From an uncultured Lentisphaerota bacterium (GTDB lineage Bacteria; Verrucomicrobiota; Kiritimatiellia; CAIQIC01), in the NCBI GenBank assembly GCA_903896925.1, contig CAITZM010000184.1, forward strand, positions 1-64,000: a stretch of DNA of 64,000 nucleotides, given 5' to 3'. This document shows positions 33,493-41,166 of the stretch, piece by piece. Made by a program: the position numbers and the translations under genes. Under the pieces are notes generated by a model. The model searched no databases. It saw only the letters and a list, made by a program, of their open reading frames with translations, and had not been told where the DNA came from. Position 1 is the stretch's first letter; every line of letters begins with the position of its first letter.

Positions 33493-36008
33493 GACGAATC
33501 TTCGCCATGAAATTCTGGACGTTTCCAAGCATCGGCATGTTGGGGTTGCTGTTCGTCCAAGCCTTGGAAACGTGTGCAGCTTCATCCGGCGTCACGTTTC
33601 CCGGGCCGCAACCCGGGCCGGCGCAGGTGACGCAGCAAGCCGATGTGCTGACGTTGGAGAACGGCGTCATCGCCGCCTCCTGGAAGGTGGAGCGCGGCTC
33701 GCTGCACCCGCTCGCGCTCGTGGACAAGTTGTCGGGCTCCTCCTCGTCGCAAGGCACAGCGGAATTATTTCGGCTGGCGCTGCAACCGGTCGCTGCGCAG
33801 ACGAACGGTGTGTATGTCGCGATCCGCCTCGACGCGGACAAGGTCGTGGCGCTGGCCTCGAAGGACGGCGTCGCGTGGTTGGAGCTTGCCACGTATGCGC
33901 GGGCCGATTTCGCCGGCGAGCCGAAGCTTGTGCGCATCGGCAAGATGAACCTCAAGGCGGAAGCCAAGGACAACAGCGATCATGGCCCGGTCGGAGCAGG
34001 GGAAATCGGCGAGCTGTCGCTTCCCTCGGCAGGACGCTTTGCTTTCAAGACGGGTGCGCACCAGTCGGCGACGAAGCAATTCCCCTTTCCACAAGGGAGC
34101 AAAAACATTTCGTGCCGGATCGACAAGGGCACCGATCAGGGCCTGTCGTGGGGACCGGCGCTCGCCTTGATCTGGGAGGAAGGGGAAAAGTTTTTGCTCG
34201 TCGGCGTGCGGGAACAGAAACCGACGTTCAATCTCACGACGGTGGCGGGCGAAACGATCAAGTCGGCGGCGCTGGGCACCTATCCGGCGTTCGAACTGCA
34301 TGCCTCGGCCTTCCGGCTCGCGGCCGCGCCGCGCGTCAGGCAGTTGCTGCCGGACGCACACGGCGTGCGCGTGGCGGAACAGGTCGGCGGTGTGGCCATC
34401 GAGGCGGAGCTGGTTTCCGCAAACGGAATACGCGCGCGCTGGCTGGCCGAACTGCGCGACGAGTCGAATTACATCCGCAAGACGCTCGAACTTTCGTCGC
34501 CGAAAACGATTGCCCTGAACGGTGTCGAGTTGACGGACGTGAGCCTGCCCGGCGCGCGCACGATCGGTTCCGTACCGGGCTGTCCCGTCGTGGCGGGTAA
34601 CCAGTTTTTCGGCGTGGAAATTCCCGGCGCGCAGAACGCGCTGAACGGTTCCGGCGCGCGCATCGGTTTTGCGTGCAGGCTGGAGCTCTCGCCTGCGCAA
34701 GCCTACGCGTTCGGTTCCGTCGCCGGCGTCGCGCCCGCCGGTCAGCTGCGCCGGGCCTTCCTCTATTATGTGGAACGCGAACGCGCGCGGCCCTCGAAAC
34801 CGTTTCTGCATTACAACTGCTGGTACGATCTCGGCTTCGGGCTCGACGAGGCGAGGCTGCTGGACGTGGCGCGGAGCTTCGATGCGGAGCTGGTGCAGAA
34901 GCGCGGCGTGCCGGTGATGTCCTATCTGGCCGACGATGGCTGGGACGAGCCGCGCAAAGGTTTGTGGGTGGAAAATTCCGCCAAGTTTCCGCGCGGCTTC
35001 GCCGGGCTCAACGCCAAGCTGAAGGACATCGGCGCGCATCTTTCGGTCTGGATCTCGCCGCTGGGCGGTTATGGCGGCGCGCAGGAACGCACCGCGTGGG
35101 CGCGCAAGCTGGGCCTGATTCCTGCCGAGAGCGGGCTCGACCTCGCGCAGCCCGCGTACAAAAAATGGTTTCAGGAGCGCTGCCTCCAGCTGATGCGTGA
35201 GGCCGGCGTGAATGCGTTCAAATGGGACAAGGCTGGCGAGGGCGTCAGCCAGCACTTCATGGCGCTGCTCGATGTTGCGCGCCGCTTGCACCGGGAGAAT
35301 CCGGAAGTTTTCATCAACGTCACGGTCGGCACCTGGCCCTCGCCGTTCTGGCTCAACCACGTGGATGCGACGTGGCGCAACGGCAGCGCCGACGTCGGCT
35401 GGGCGGGGCAGGGCGACGATCGCGAAAAATGGCTGACGTTCCGCGACGGCAACTGCCGGAAATATTTTGTAGAGAAGTCGCCGCTCTATCCGCTCAACTC
35501 CGCCATGCACCACGGGATCGTCCACGGCCGCTGCTTCCAAGGCGACAAGGTCGGCAAGAGCGGCGCGCAACTCAAAAACGAGGCTCGTTCCTATTTTGCC
35601 AACGGCGCCTCGCTGCAGGAGCTGTACCTCACGCCGTCCATGATGACCGCCGATGCGTGGGACCGCGTGGCCGAGTCCGCGCGCTGGGCGCACGCCAACG
35701 CCGACGTGCTCGTGGACGCGCACTGGCTGGGGGGCGATCCGCTCAAGCTCGAAGTCTACGGCTACGCCGCGTGGAATCCGCGCAAGGGCACACTCATGCT
35801 CCGCAATCCTGGCACGCAGCCGCAGGCTTTTTCGCTGGACGCCACCACCGTTTTCGAGCTGCCGGCGGGCGCACCGCAAAATTTTGCGCTGCGCGCGCCC
35901 TTTCGCGACCAACGTCTTCAGACGCTGTCGCTCAAGGCCGGCGCGACGTCGGCGGTCACGCTGGAGCCGTTTGAAGTCCTTGTTTTCGACGCGGAGGCCG
36001 TGCGATGA
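33489..36008 (+). CDS. Secreted clan GH-D (GH36-like) glycoside hydrolase, second
   Basis: 839 residues from ATG 33489 (overlapping the DUF3472 stop as ATGA); ATG 33507 is an alternative. The signal peptide contains cassette D and ends near TCAAS. A long N-terminal beta domain (to ~400) is followed by a barrel with FLHYNCWYDLGFG, YLADDGWDEPRKGLW, WISPLGGYGG and the KxD nucleophile motif NAFKWDKAG (D580), then VNVTVGTWPSPFWLNHVDATWR-like strands and a C-terminal sandwich. It resembles alpha-galactosidase and alpha-N-acetylgalactosaminidase-type enzymes; the substrate is not determinable. It is paralogous in architecture, not closely in sequence, to the enzyme at 25019. Confidence 0.8.
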   Translation: MRRIFAMKFWTFPSIGMLGLLFVQALETCAASSGVTFPGPQPGPAQVTQQADVLTLENGVIAASWKVERGSLHPLALVDKLSGSSSSQGTAELFRLALQPVAAQTNGVYVAIRLDADKVVALASKDGVAWLELATYARADFAGEPKLVRIGKMNLKAEAKDNSDHGPVGAGEIGELSLPSAGRFAFKTGAHQSATKQFPFPQGSKNISCRIDKGTDQGLSWGPALALIWEEGEKFLLVGVREQKPTFNLTTVAGETIKSAALGTYPAFELHASAFRLAAAPRVRQLLPDAHGVRVAEQVGGVAIEAELVSANGIRARWLAELRDESNYIRKTLELSSPKTIALNGVELTDVSLPGARTIGSVPGCPVVAGNQFFGVEIPGAQNALNGSGARIGFACRLELSPAQAYAFGSVAGVAPAGQLRRAFLYYVERERARPSKPFLHYNCWYDLGFGLDEARLLDVARSFDAELVQKRGVPVMSYLADDGWDEPRKGLWVENSAKFPRGFAGLNAKLKDIGAHLSVWISPLGGYGGAQERTAWARKLGLIPAESGLDLAQPAYKKWFQERCLQLMREAGVNAFKWDKAGEGVSQHFMALLDVARRLHRENPEVFINVTVGTWPSPFWLNHVDATWRNGSADVGWAGQGDDREKWLTFRDGNCRKYFVEKSPLYPLNSAMHHGIVHGRCFQGDKVGKSGAQLKNEARSYFANGASLQELYLTPSMMTADAWDRVAESARWAHANADVLVDAHWLGGDPLKLEVYGYAAWNPRKGTLMLRNPGTQPQAFSLDATTVFELPAGAPQNFALRAPFRDQRLQTLSLKAGATSAVTLEPFEVLVFDAEAVR
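33521..33571 (+). repeat. Signal-peptide palindrome cassette D
   Basis: GTTTCCAAGCATCGGCATG (33521-33539) and GTCCAAGCCTTGGAAAC (33555-33571). It encodes F-P-S-I-G-M-L-G-L-L-F-V-Q-A-L-E-T. Confidence 0.85.
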
Positions 36009-36124
36009 TTCCCTGTGTGCACGCGCGTTTTCCAAGCATTGGAGGCCGGATGTGCCGGGTTTTCCAAGCCTTGGAAACGGCGGGCAAGGATCAGTCGCCG
36101 TGCCACACGTCGCCGGAACAGTGA
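36005..36124 (+). CDS. Possible 39-residue orphan leader or gene remnant
   Basis: ATG 36005 overlaps the GH36-like stop (ATGA) and the frame ends at TGA 36122-36124, two bases before the rlmN-like ATG. The peptide contains F-P-S-I-G-G-R-M-C-R-V-F-Q-A-L-E-T, the same register as the signal peptide of the upstream gene (F-P-S-I-G-M-L-G-L-L-F-V-Q-A-L-E-T), but the spacer is charged, so it would not work as a signal. It may be a repeat inserted between two genes, the remnant of an exported protein, or a translated coupling leader. Whether it is expressed is unknown. Confidence 0.35.
   Translation: MIPCVHARFPSIGGRMCRVFQALETAGKDQSPCHTSPEQ
36028..36077 (+). repeat. Palindrome cassette E, not in a recognised protein
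   Basis: TTTTCCAAGCATTGGA (36028-36043) and TTTTCCAAGCCTTGGAAA (36060-36077), the least degenerate palindromes in the window, 32 bases apart. It lies between the GH36-like gene and the rlmN-like gene. Confidence 0.85.
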
Positions 36125-36126
36125 AC

Positions 36127-37170
36127 ATGCTTTCCATCTATGACAGCGACAAGGTCGAGCTGTTCTGCCGCAAGAACGGCATCTATGACCATGCCCTGAA
36201 GCGGTTTCGCAACGCCTTCTTCAAGAGAGCGCTGCCGCTGGACGAGTGCCTGGGCATGCTCACGGAGGCGGGCCGCGCGAAGTTCGTCGAGCACGTCGGG
36301 CTGCCGCAGCTCGTCCTTGCTGAGCGGCACGACTCGCAACTCGATGGCGCCTCCAAGCTGATTTTTGTCACCGGGAACAGGGAGCGCGTCGAGGCGGTGA
36401 TTCTGCGGATCGCTTCGGGGCGCACGAGCCTGTGCATCTCGTCGCAGATCGGCTGCAGCGCGGACTGCGCCTTCTGCGCGACGGGTGGAATGGGGCTCAC
36501 GCGCAACCTGACCACCGGCGAATTGCTCGACCAGGTGGTGCTGGCGCGGCGGCTGCTGGCTGAGGAAGGCCGGCAGTTACGCAACGTCGTCATCATGGGC
36601 ATGGGCGAACCTTTTCATAACGAGCAGGCCGTGTGTGGCGCGCTGGAAGTCCTGCGCGACGTGCGCTGCTTCTGCTTCTCCGAACGTCATCTGCTCGTCT
36701 CCACCGCCGGCGTGCCCGCCGCGATGGTCCGCTTTGTCGAGCGCTTCCCGGACATCCGCCTGGCCCTGAGCCTGCATGCCGCCCGCCCGGAGGTGCGCAC
36801 GCGCCTCATGCCCATCGGAGGCGCCCAGGCCCTCGACAAGCTCCGCGCCGTGCTTCCCGCCCTCGCGCAGCACGGCAATTTTATGGTCGAATACCTGTTG
36901 CTCCAGGGTGTCAACGACGGCCCTGACGATCTCGCCGCGCTCATCGAATATCTGCGCGGCCAGCCGGTGCACCTCAATCTGATCCAGTTCAATCCCTTTC
37001 CCAACTCGCCGTTCCGGCCCGTCACCAGCGAAGCGCGCGAGGCGTTTGCCCACGCCTTGCGCAGGGCCGGCTTCAAGGTCACGTTGCGCCGTTCCCTCGG
37101 CGCCGACATCGCCGCCGCCTGCGGCCAGCTCGCGGGAACGAAGTCCATCAACAAGGAAAACGCGATATGA
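36127..37170 (+). CDS. rlmN: RlmN/Cfr-family radical SAM rRNA methyltransferase
   Basis: 347 residues from ATG 36127. The radical SAM cluster is C110, C114, C117 (CSADCAFCATG). C103 (SLCISSQIG) and the C-terminal Cys in LGADIAAACGQL are the pair used for methyl transfer. MGMGEP and the SAM-binding strands are present. The family methylates A2503 of 23S rRNA (RlmN at C2, Cfr at C8), and RlmN also modifies tRNA. Overall length and motifs favour RlmN, but a Cfr-like specificity cannot be excluded by eye. The stop overlaps an ATG at 37167 whose frame runs into the next exported protein. Confidence 0.88.
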   Translation: MLSIYDSDKVELFCRKNGIYDHALKRFRNAFFKRALPLDECLGMLTEAGRAKFVEHVGLPQLVLAERHDSQLDGASKLIFVTGNRERVEAVILRIASGRTSLCISSQIGCSADCAFCATGGMGLTRNLTTGELLDQVVLARRLLAEEGRQLRNVVIMGMGEPFHNEQAVCGALEVLRDVRCFCFSERHLLVSTAGVPAAMVRFVERFPDIRLALSLHAARPEVRTRLMPIGGAQALDKLRAVLPALAQHGNFMVEYLLLQGVNDGPDDLAALIEYLRGQPVHLNLIQFNPFPNSPFRPVTSEAREAFAHALRRAGFKVTLRRSLGADIAAACGQLAGTKSINKENAI

Positions 37171-37478
37171 ACACCCGAGGATTTTTCCCGAGGCTCCTGA
37201 AAACTGCAGTTGGACTAGAGTTAAAGGCTAGCTGGGAGCGGCGGCATTCCTGCCGCCGTAGAGGAGCTGTCAGGCACGGGCCTTGCATATGGATCTGCGG
37301 CCATAGCATGGCGGCTCCACTATGCGGGGCGGTGAGGACACCGCCCCTCCCAGCTAGTGAACATGGACCCATACACCATGCGAATCAAGAGTCAGGACTG
37401 CGTTTCATTTCAACACGTTGGGTGCCGGGCATTTCCTGCGCCGGTGCCACTTTAACTACGGTTTTTAGGGGGCTTGGA
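37171..37478. other. Leader region with REPIN-like element
   Basis: About 310 bases. The frame of the next gene is open from ATG 37167, which overlaps the rlmN stop, through the element to the signal peptide at 37479. The translation of the first ~100 codons is repeat-derived and not protein-like, so I start the gene at 37479 and treat this as a leader of uncertain translation. Confidence 0.6.
37228..37357. repeat. REPIN/MITE-like element, copy 3
   Basis: 130 bases with perfect 11-base terminal inverted repeats CTAGCTGGGAG (37228-37238) and CTCCCAGCTAG (37347-37357). Hairpin 1 at 37238-37259 (stem GCGGCGGCA, loop TTCC). Hairpin 2 at 37327-37346 (stem GGGCGGTG, loop AGGA). Confidence 0.85.
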
Positions 37479-37513
37479 ATGTTGGCCCTGCTGTTTTTCC
37501 AAGGGTTGGAAAA
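37462..37513 (+). repeat. Signal-peptide palindrome cassette F
   Basis: A degenerate first half TTTTTAGGGGGCTTGGAA (37462-37479) and an intact second half TTTTTCCAAGGGTTGGAAAA (37494-37513). It encodes F-R-G-L-G-M-L-A-L-L-F-F-Q-G-L-E-N. Confidence 0.85.
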
Positions 37514-38363
37514 CTGTACGGCGGCGGAGACGAACGCGGCGGTGAAGTTGCCGCCGCTGCCGTGGCACATGGCGGATATCTGGTGGAATTTCACAGAGCC
37601 GACGCCGCACTTCGAGTCGCTCGACATGGAGGTGACGCTTGACCGCGATGTTCCGACCAACGTGAACCTCTATGTCTCGCCGTGCGGCCTGGCCAGGATC
37701 AACAACATGGATTTCTACGGCGGTCTCCAGACGGCGGTGAACGGTTGGGCCTCGAAGGAGAACCACGAGCGGGTGCATCCGGGCCCCGGCGCAATCTTCT
37801 CGCGCTGGTCGCACGACAAGAAAACCAAGATCGGGCTGGAGCATGTGCGCATGGTGTCCGGCGGGCTGTGCGAAAGCGCGGGCTATGAGGGCGAGTTTTG
37901 CAGCGTGCGGCGGCCGCTGGCGTGGAAAAAAGGCACGTACACCTGGAGCGTGGTGCGCGGCGATGAGGACATCCGCGACGGCGCCACGAACACGTGGTTC
38001 CACTGCCTCGTCCGCGAGCACGCGACCGGGCAGACGCATTGCATTGGCAGCCTCCGGTTCGAGGGCACGGACTTCACGTTCTGGGCGCGGCACGCCGCAT
38101 TCGTCGAAATCTACTCGACCGCCAAAGTGCCGCGCTGCGAGATTCCCGAGGTGAAAGTCACCTTCGGCTATCCGCGCCTGAACGGGCGCGCCCCGCCGTT
38201 CAAATCGGCCACCGTTAATCATCCCGGCCCCGGCCAGCGGAGCGCCACGCCTGACTGCGCGACCGCCGTGGCCGAGGGCGACAAGGTCGTCGTCACGGTG
38301 GGCCCCATCTTTGAGCGGGCCGCCAAGGATCGGAAACACGCACTGGAGCTGAAGCTTCCGTGA
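37479..38363 (+). CDS. Secreted DUF3472-like protein
   Basis: 294 residues from ATG 37479 (MLALLFFQGLENCTAAE), which gives a short signal peptide with cleavage near TAA. The true start may be further upstream, since the frame is open to 37167. The mature part follows the DUF3472 plan: WWNFTEPTPHFESLDMEVTL, FYGGLQTAVNGW, GAIFSRWSHDKKTKIG, GTYTWSVVRGDE and a C-terminal beta region. A lectin-like sandwich with a glycan role is inferred. It overlaps the next gene by four bases (GTGA). Confidence 0.7.
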   Translation: MLALLFFQGLENCTAAETNAAVKLPPLPWHMADIWWNFTEPTPHFESLDMEVTLDRDVPTNVNLYVSPCGLARINNMDFYGGLQTAVNGWASKENHERVHPGPGAIFSRWSHDKKTKIGLEHVRMVSGGLCESAGYEGEFCSVRRPLAWKKGTYTWSVVRGDEDIRDGATNTWFHCLVREHATGQTHCIGSLRFEGTDFTFWARHAAFVEIYSTAKVPRCEIPEVKVTFGYPRLNGRAPPFKSATVNHPGPGQRSATPDCATAVAEGDKVVVTVGPIFERAAKDRKHALELKLP

Positions 38364-39004
38364 ACACGGTACCACCACAGCTTTTGTTGGAGCATTTCGG
38401 GGTCTTCGTCGCCGCAATCACGGGCGTGCTGGCCGCGCGCGGGAAGGGCGTGGACCTCTTCGGCGTGCTGGTGCTGGCGCTGGTGACCGCGTTCGGCGGC
38501 GGCACGGTGCGCGACCTGCTCGTCGGCGACCTGCCCGTGGTCTGGCTGCGCGGCCCGGGCTTTCTGCTCAACGCCTCGCTGGCGGCGCTGCTGACCTTCT
38601 TTCTCGAGCGGTTTCGCGCCCCGCCGCAGGGCGCGCTGCTCGTGGCCGACGCGTTTGCGCTGGCGCTCTTCACCATGATCGGCACGCAAAAGGGCCTGTT
38701 CATGGCCTTTTCCGCGCCGGTGTCGGTCCTGCTCGGCGTGGTCACCGGCGTGGCGGGCGGCATGTTGCGCGACGTGCTCACCGGCGAGGTGCCGCTTGTG
38801 TTCCGGCCGGAGATCCGGCTGTATGCCACCGCTTCCCTGTGTGGCGCGGTGGCCTGCGTGGCGTTGCATGCCGCGGGCGTCAGCCAGACCGTGGGCACCG
38901 TGGCCGGCGCGGTGCTGGTGCTGGCCCTGCGGTTGGCGGGTATCTGCTGGAATATCTCGCTGCCGCTGTTCGAGTCACGGCGGGGTGGAAATGATAAACC
39001 GTGA
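38360..39004 (+). CDS. UPF0126/TRIC-like membrane protein
   Basis: 214 residues from GTG 38360, overlapping the previous stop. There are six to seven hydrophobic helices in two homologous halves, each with the signature of the family: FGGGTVRDLLVGDLPVVW and GGMLRDVLTGEVPLVF. Bacterial members (YicG/YadS-like) are inner-membrane proteins related to trimeric intracellular cation channels, and some carry glycine or other small solutes. Physiological role here is unknown; proximity to exported enzymes may be incidental. Confidence 0.88.
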   Translation: MNTVPPQLLLEHFGVFVAAITGVLAARGKGVDLFGVLVLALVTAFGGGTVRDLLVGDLPVVWLRGPGFLLNASLAALLTFFLERFRAPPQGALLVADAFALALFTMIGTQKGLFMAFSAPVSVLLGVVTGVAGGMLRDVLTGEVPLVFRPEIRLYATASLCGAVACVALHAAGVSQTVGTVAGAVLVLALRLAGICWNISLPLFESRRGGNDKP

Positions 39005-39075
39005 GGTCCCTTTCCGGGGACCGGCCACGACGGGGCATGGCCTAACGGTGTCGAAGCGATGGTTTGCTGTTGGAG

Positions 39076-39095
39076 GGCCGCGCTCCGTCGCGGCC
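39076..39095. repeat. Hairpin repeat, stem GGCCGCG, loop CTCCGT
   Basis: Perfect 7-bp stem with a longer loop containing TCC, preceded by GGAG. It lies between the UPF0126 and GH20 genes. Confidence 0.6.
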
Positions 39096-39166
39096 GAAAT
39101 GCAGGAAGCTGTACCTTGAACGGAAAAACGCGCATGAATGTGAAACGTAAACCAAGGAAGCGAGCT

Positions 39167-41164
39167 ATGAATACGAAGTCTTTATTTTTGAAAAGTGCCT
39201 TGCTGCTGTTGGCCTATGCGCTGCCGGCGCTGGCCGAGCCGCCGCTGGCCCTGGTGCCGCAACCGGCGAAGGTGGAGCGCGGGGTGGGGCGGTTCACGCT
39301 GACGGCGCAGACGAAAATCATCGTCGCGCCGCAGACGAAGGACGCGCTGGCCATCGGCGAGTATCTCGCCGCGCATCTGCGCCCGGCGACGGGGCTCGCG
39401 CTGCCGGTGGGCGGTGGGAACGCCGCGACCGGCGCGATCATGCTGCAACTCGGTTCCGCCTCGAAGGAACTGGGCAGCGAAGGTTATGAGCTGTCGGTCA
39501 CTCCTGGCATGGTGATCGTAAGCGCGCAGCAGCCGGCGGGCCTGTTCTATGGCGCGGTGACGCTGCTGCAATTGCTGCCGCCGGACATATTTTCGGCGCA
39601 GCCGGTGACCGGCGTGGCGTGGGTCGCGCCCGCGGTGAAAATTTCCGACCAGCCGCGCTTCGGCTGGCGCGGGATGATGCTCGACGTGAGCCGCCACTTC
39701 TTCACCAAGGCGGAGGTCAAGCACCTGCTCGACGCGATGGCGCTGCACAAGCTCAATACCTTTCACTGGCACCTGACCGATGACCAGGGCTGGCGCATCG
39801 AGATCAAAAAGTATCCGCAGCTCACGAGCGTCGGCGCGTGGCGCAAGGACATCGGCTTCGGCCTCGATCCCAAGAGCAGCACCGCCTACGGCCCCGACGG
39901 GCGTTACGGCGGCTTCTATACGCAGGACGACATCCGCGAGGTCATCGCCTACGCGCAGGCGCGCTACATCACGATCGTCCCGGAGATCGAGATGCCCGGC
40001 CACGCCGGCGCGATCCTCTCGCAGTTTCCGGACTTCAGTTGCGCCGGCAAACCGTTCGGCGAGCTCGGCGCGGGCGTCCACGCGAGCGTCTATTGCGCGG
40101 GTCGCGACGACACCTTCGCCTTCCTTGACAACATCCTCACCGAAGTCGTTGCGCTGTTTCCTGGAAAATATCTGCACATCGGCGGCGACGAGGTGCCCAA
40201 GGATAACTGGAAGAAATGCGAGAAGTGCCAGGCGCGCATCAAGGCCGAGGGGCTGAAGAACGAGCACGAACTGCAAAGCTATTTCATCCGCCGCGTTGAG
40301 AGCATCGTGAACGCGAAGGGCCGGACTCTGATCGGCTGGAGCGAGATCCGCGAAGGAGGTCTGGCGCCGCGCGCCGCGCTGATGGACTGGATCGGCGGCG
40401 CCGTCGAAGGCGCCAACGGCGGGCACGACGTGGTCATGTCGCCGACCTCGCACTGCTATTTCGATTATTATCAGGGGCTGGATCACAGCGTGGAGCCGCG
40501 CGCCATCGGCGGCTACGTGCCGCTGCGCAAGGTCTACGGCTTCGAGCCGGTTCCCGCGAAGCTGCAGCCGGAGCAGCGCAAGCACATCCTCGGCGCGCAG
40601 GGCAATTTGTGGACCGAATATATTGCCTCGTTCAAGCACGTGGAGTACATGGCGTTCCCGCGTGGTGCGGCGCTTGCGGAAGTCGCGTGGTCGCCGGAGG
40701 CAGTCCGAAATTGGGACGATTTTACGCAGCGCCTCCCGGTGCATCTGCGGCGGCTGGAACTCGCCGGCGTGGGCTTCCGCCGGCTTAGCCTGGCGGAGGA
40801 AAATCCGCTCGGTGAATGGAAGCCGGCGCAGATGGCGCAGGAGTTCAAGACGCTGGAGTGGGACGTCACCCCCGCACTCCACAAGGCCGGCGCCTACGGC
40901 TTTGAACTGGCCTACATGAAAGGCGCGTGCGGCGTCGCGATCCGCTGGGCCGCATTGCTGCTGAACGGCAAGGAAGTTTCGCGCGACGCCCACGAAGCAT
41001 TCGCCGGCGCGGCCTCGCGGCAGAATGTGTATAAGCTCACCGTGCCGGAACTGCCGGCGGGTGCGAAGCTCACGCTACAGGTCTCGCTGCGCAGCGATGG
41101 CGGCACCGATTCCTCCGGCGAAATCCGCCTGAAGCCCGCTCCCGCAGCCAAAAAGAAAAAGTAA
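39167..41164 (+). CDS. Secreted GH20 beta-N-acetylhexosaminidase
   Basis: 665 residues from ATG 39167, preceded by AGGAAG at a good distance; ATG 39134 in the same frame would add eleven basic residues. The signal peptide ends YALPALA. A GH20b N-domain (to ~130) is followed by the barrel: FHWHLTDDQGWRIEIKKYP, IVPEIEMPGHAGA, and the catalytic Asp-Glu pair D341-E342 in HIGGDEVPKDNW, then TLIGWSEI and a C-terminal sandwich ending in Lys repeats. It removes terminal GlcNAc or GalNAc from glycans by substrate-assisted catalysis, fitting glycosaminoglycan or mucin breakdown with the PL8 lyase. The next gene follows after two bases. Confidence 0.95.
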   Translation: MNTKSLFLKSALLLLAYALPALAEPPLALVPQPAKVERGVGRFTLTAQTKIIVAPQTKDALAIGEYLAAHLRPATGLALPVGGGNAATGAIMLQLGSASKELGSEGYELSVTPGMVIVSAQQPAGLFYGAVTLLQLLPPDIFSAQPVTGVAWVAPAVKISDQPRFGWRGMMLDVSRHFFTKAEVKHLLDAMALHKLNTFHWHLTDDQGWRIEIKKYPQLTSVGAWRKDIGFGLDPKSSTAYGPDGRYGGFYTQDDIREVIAYAQARYITIVPEIEMPGHAGAILSQFPDFSCAGKPFGELGAGVHASVYCAGRDDTFAFLDNILTEVVALFPGKYLHIGGDEVPKDNWKKCEKCQARIKAEGLKNEHELQSYFIRRVESIVNAKGRTLIGWSEIREGGLAPRAALMDWIGGAVEGANGGHDVVMSPTSHCYFDYYQGLDHSVEPRAIGGYVPLRKVYGFEPVPAKLQPEQRKHILGAQGNLWTEYIASFKHVEYMAFPRGAALAEVAWSPEAVRNWDDFTQRLPVHLRRLELAGVGFRRLSLAEENPLGEWKPAQMAQEFKTLEWDVTPALHKAGAYGFELAYMKGACGVAIRWAALLLNGKEVSRDAHEAFAGAASRQNVYKLTVPELPAGAKLTLQVSLRSDGGTDSSGEIRLKPAPAAKKKK

Positions 41165-41166
41165 TC

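Noticed and set aside
22322..37357. CRISPR array interpretation of the repeats
   Set aside because: Copies are few, kilobases apart, palindromic with inverted ends, and there are no regular spacers or cas genes.
37167..37478. Starting the DUF3472-like protein at ATG 37167 overlapping rlmN
   Set aside because: The ~104 added residues read through the REPIN-like element and are not protein-like, although translational coupling cannot be excluded.
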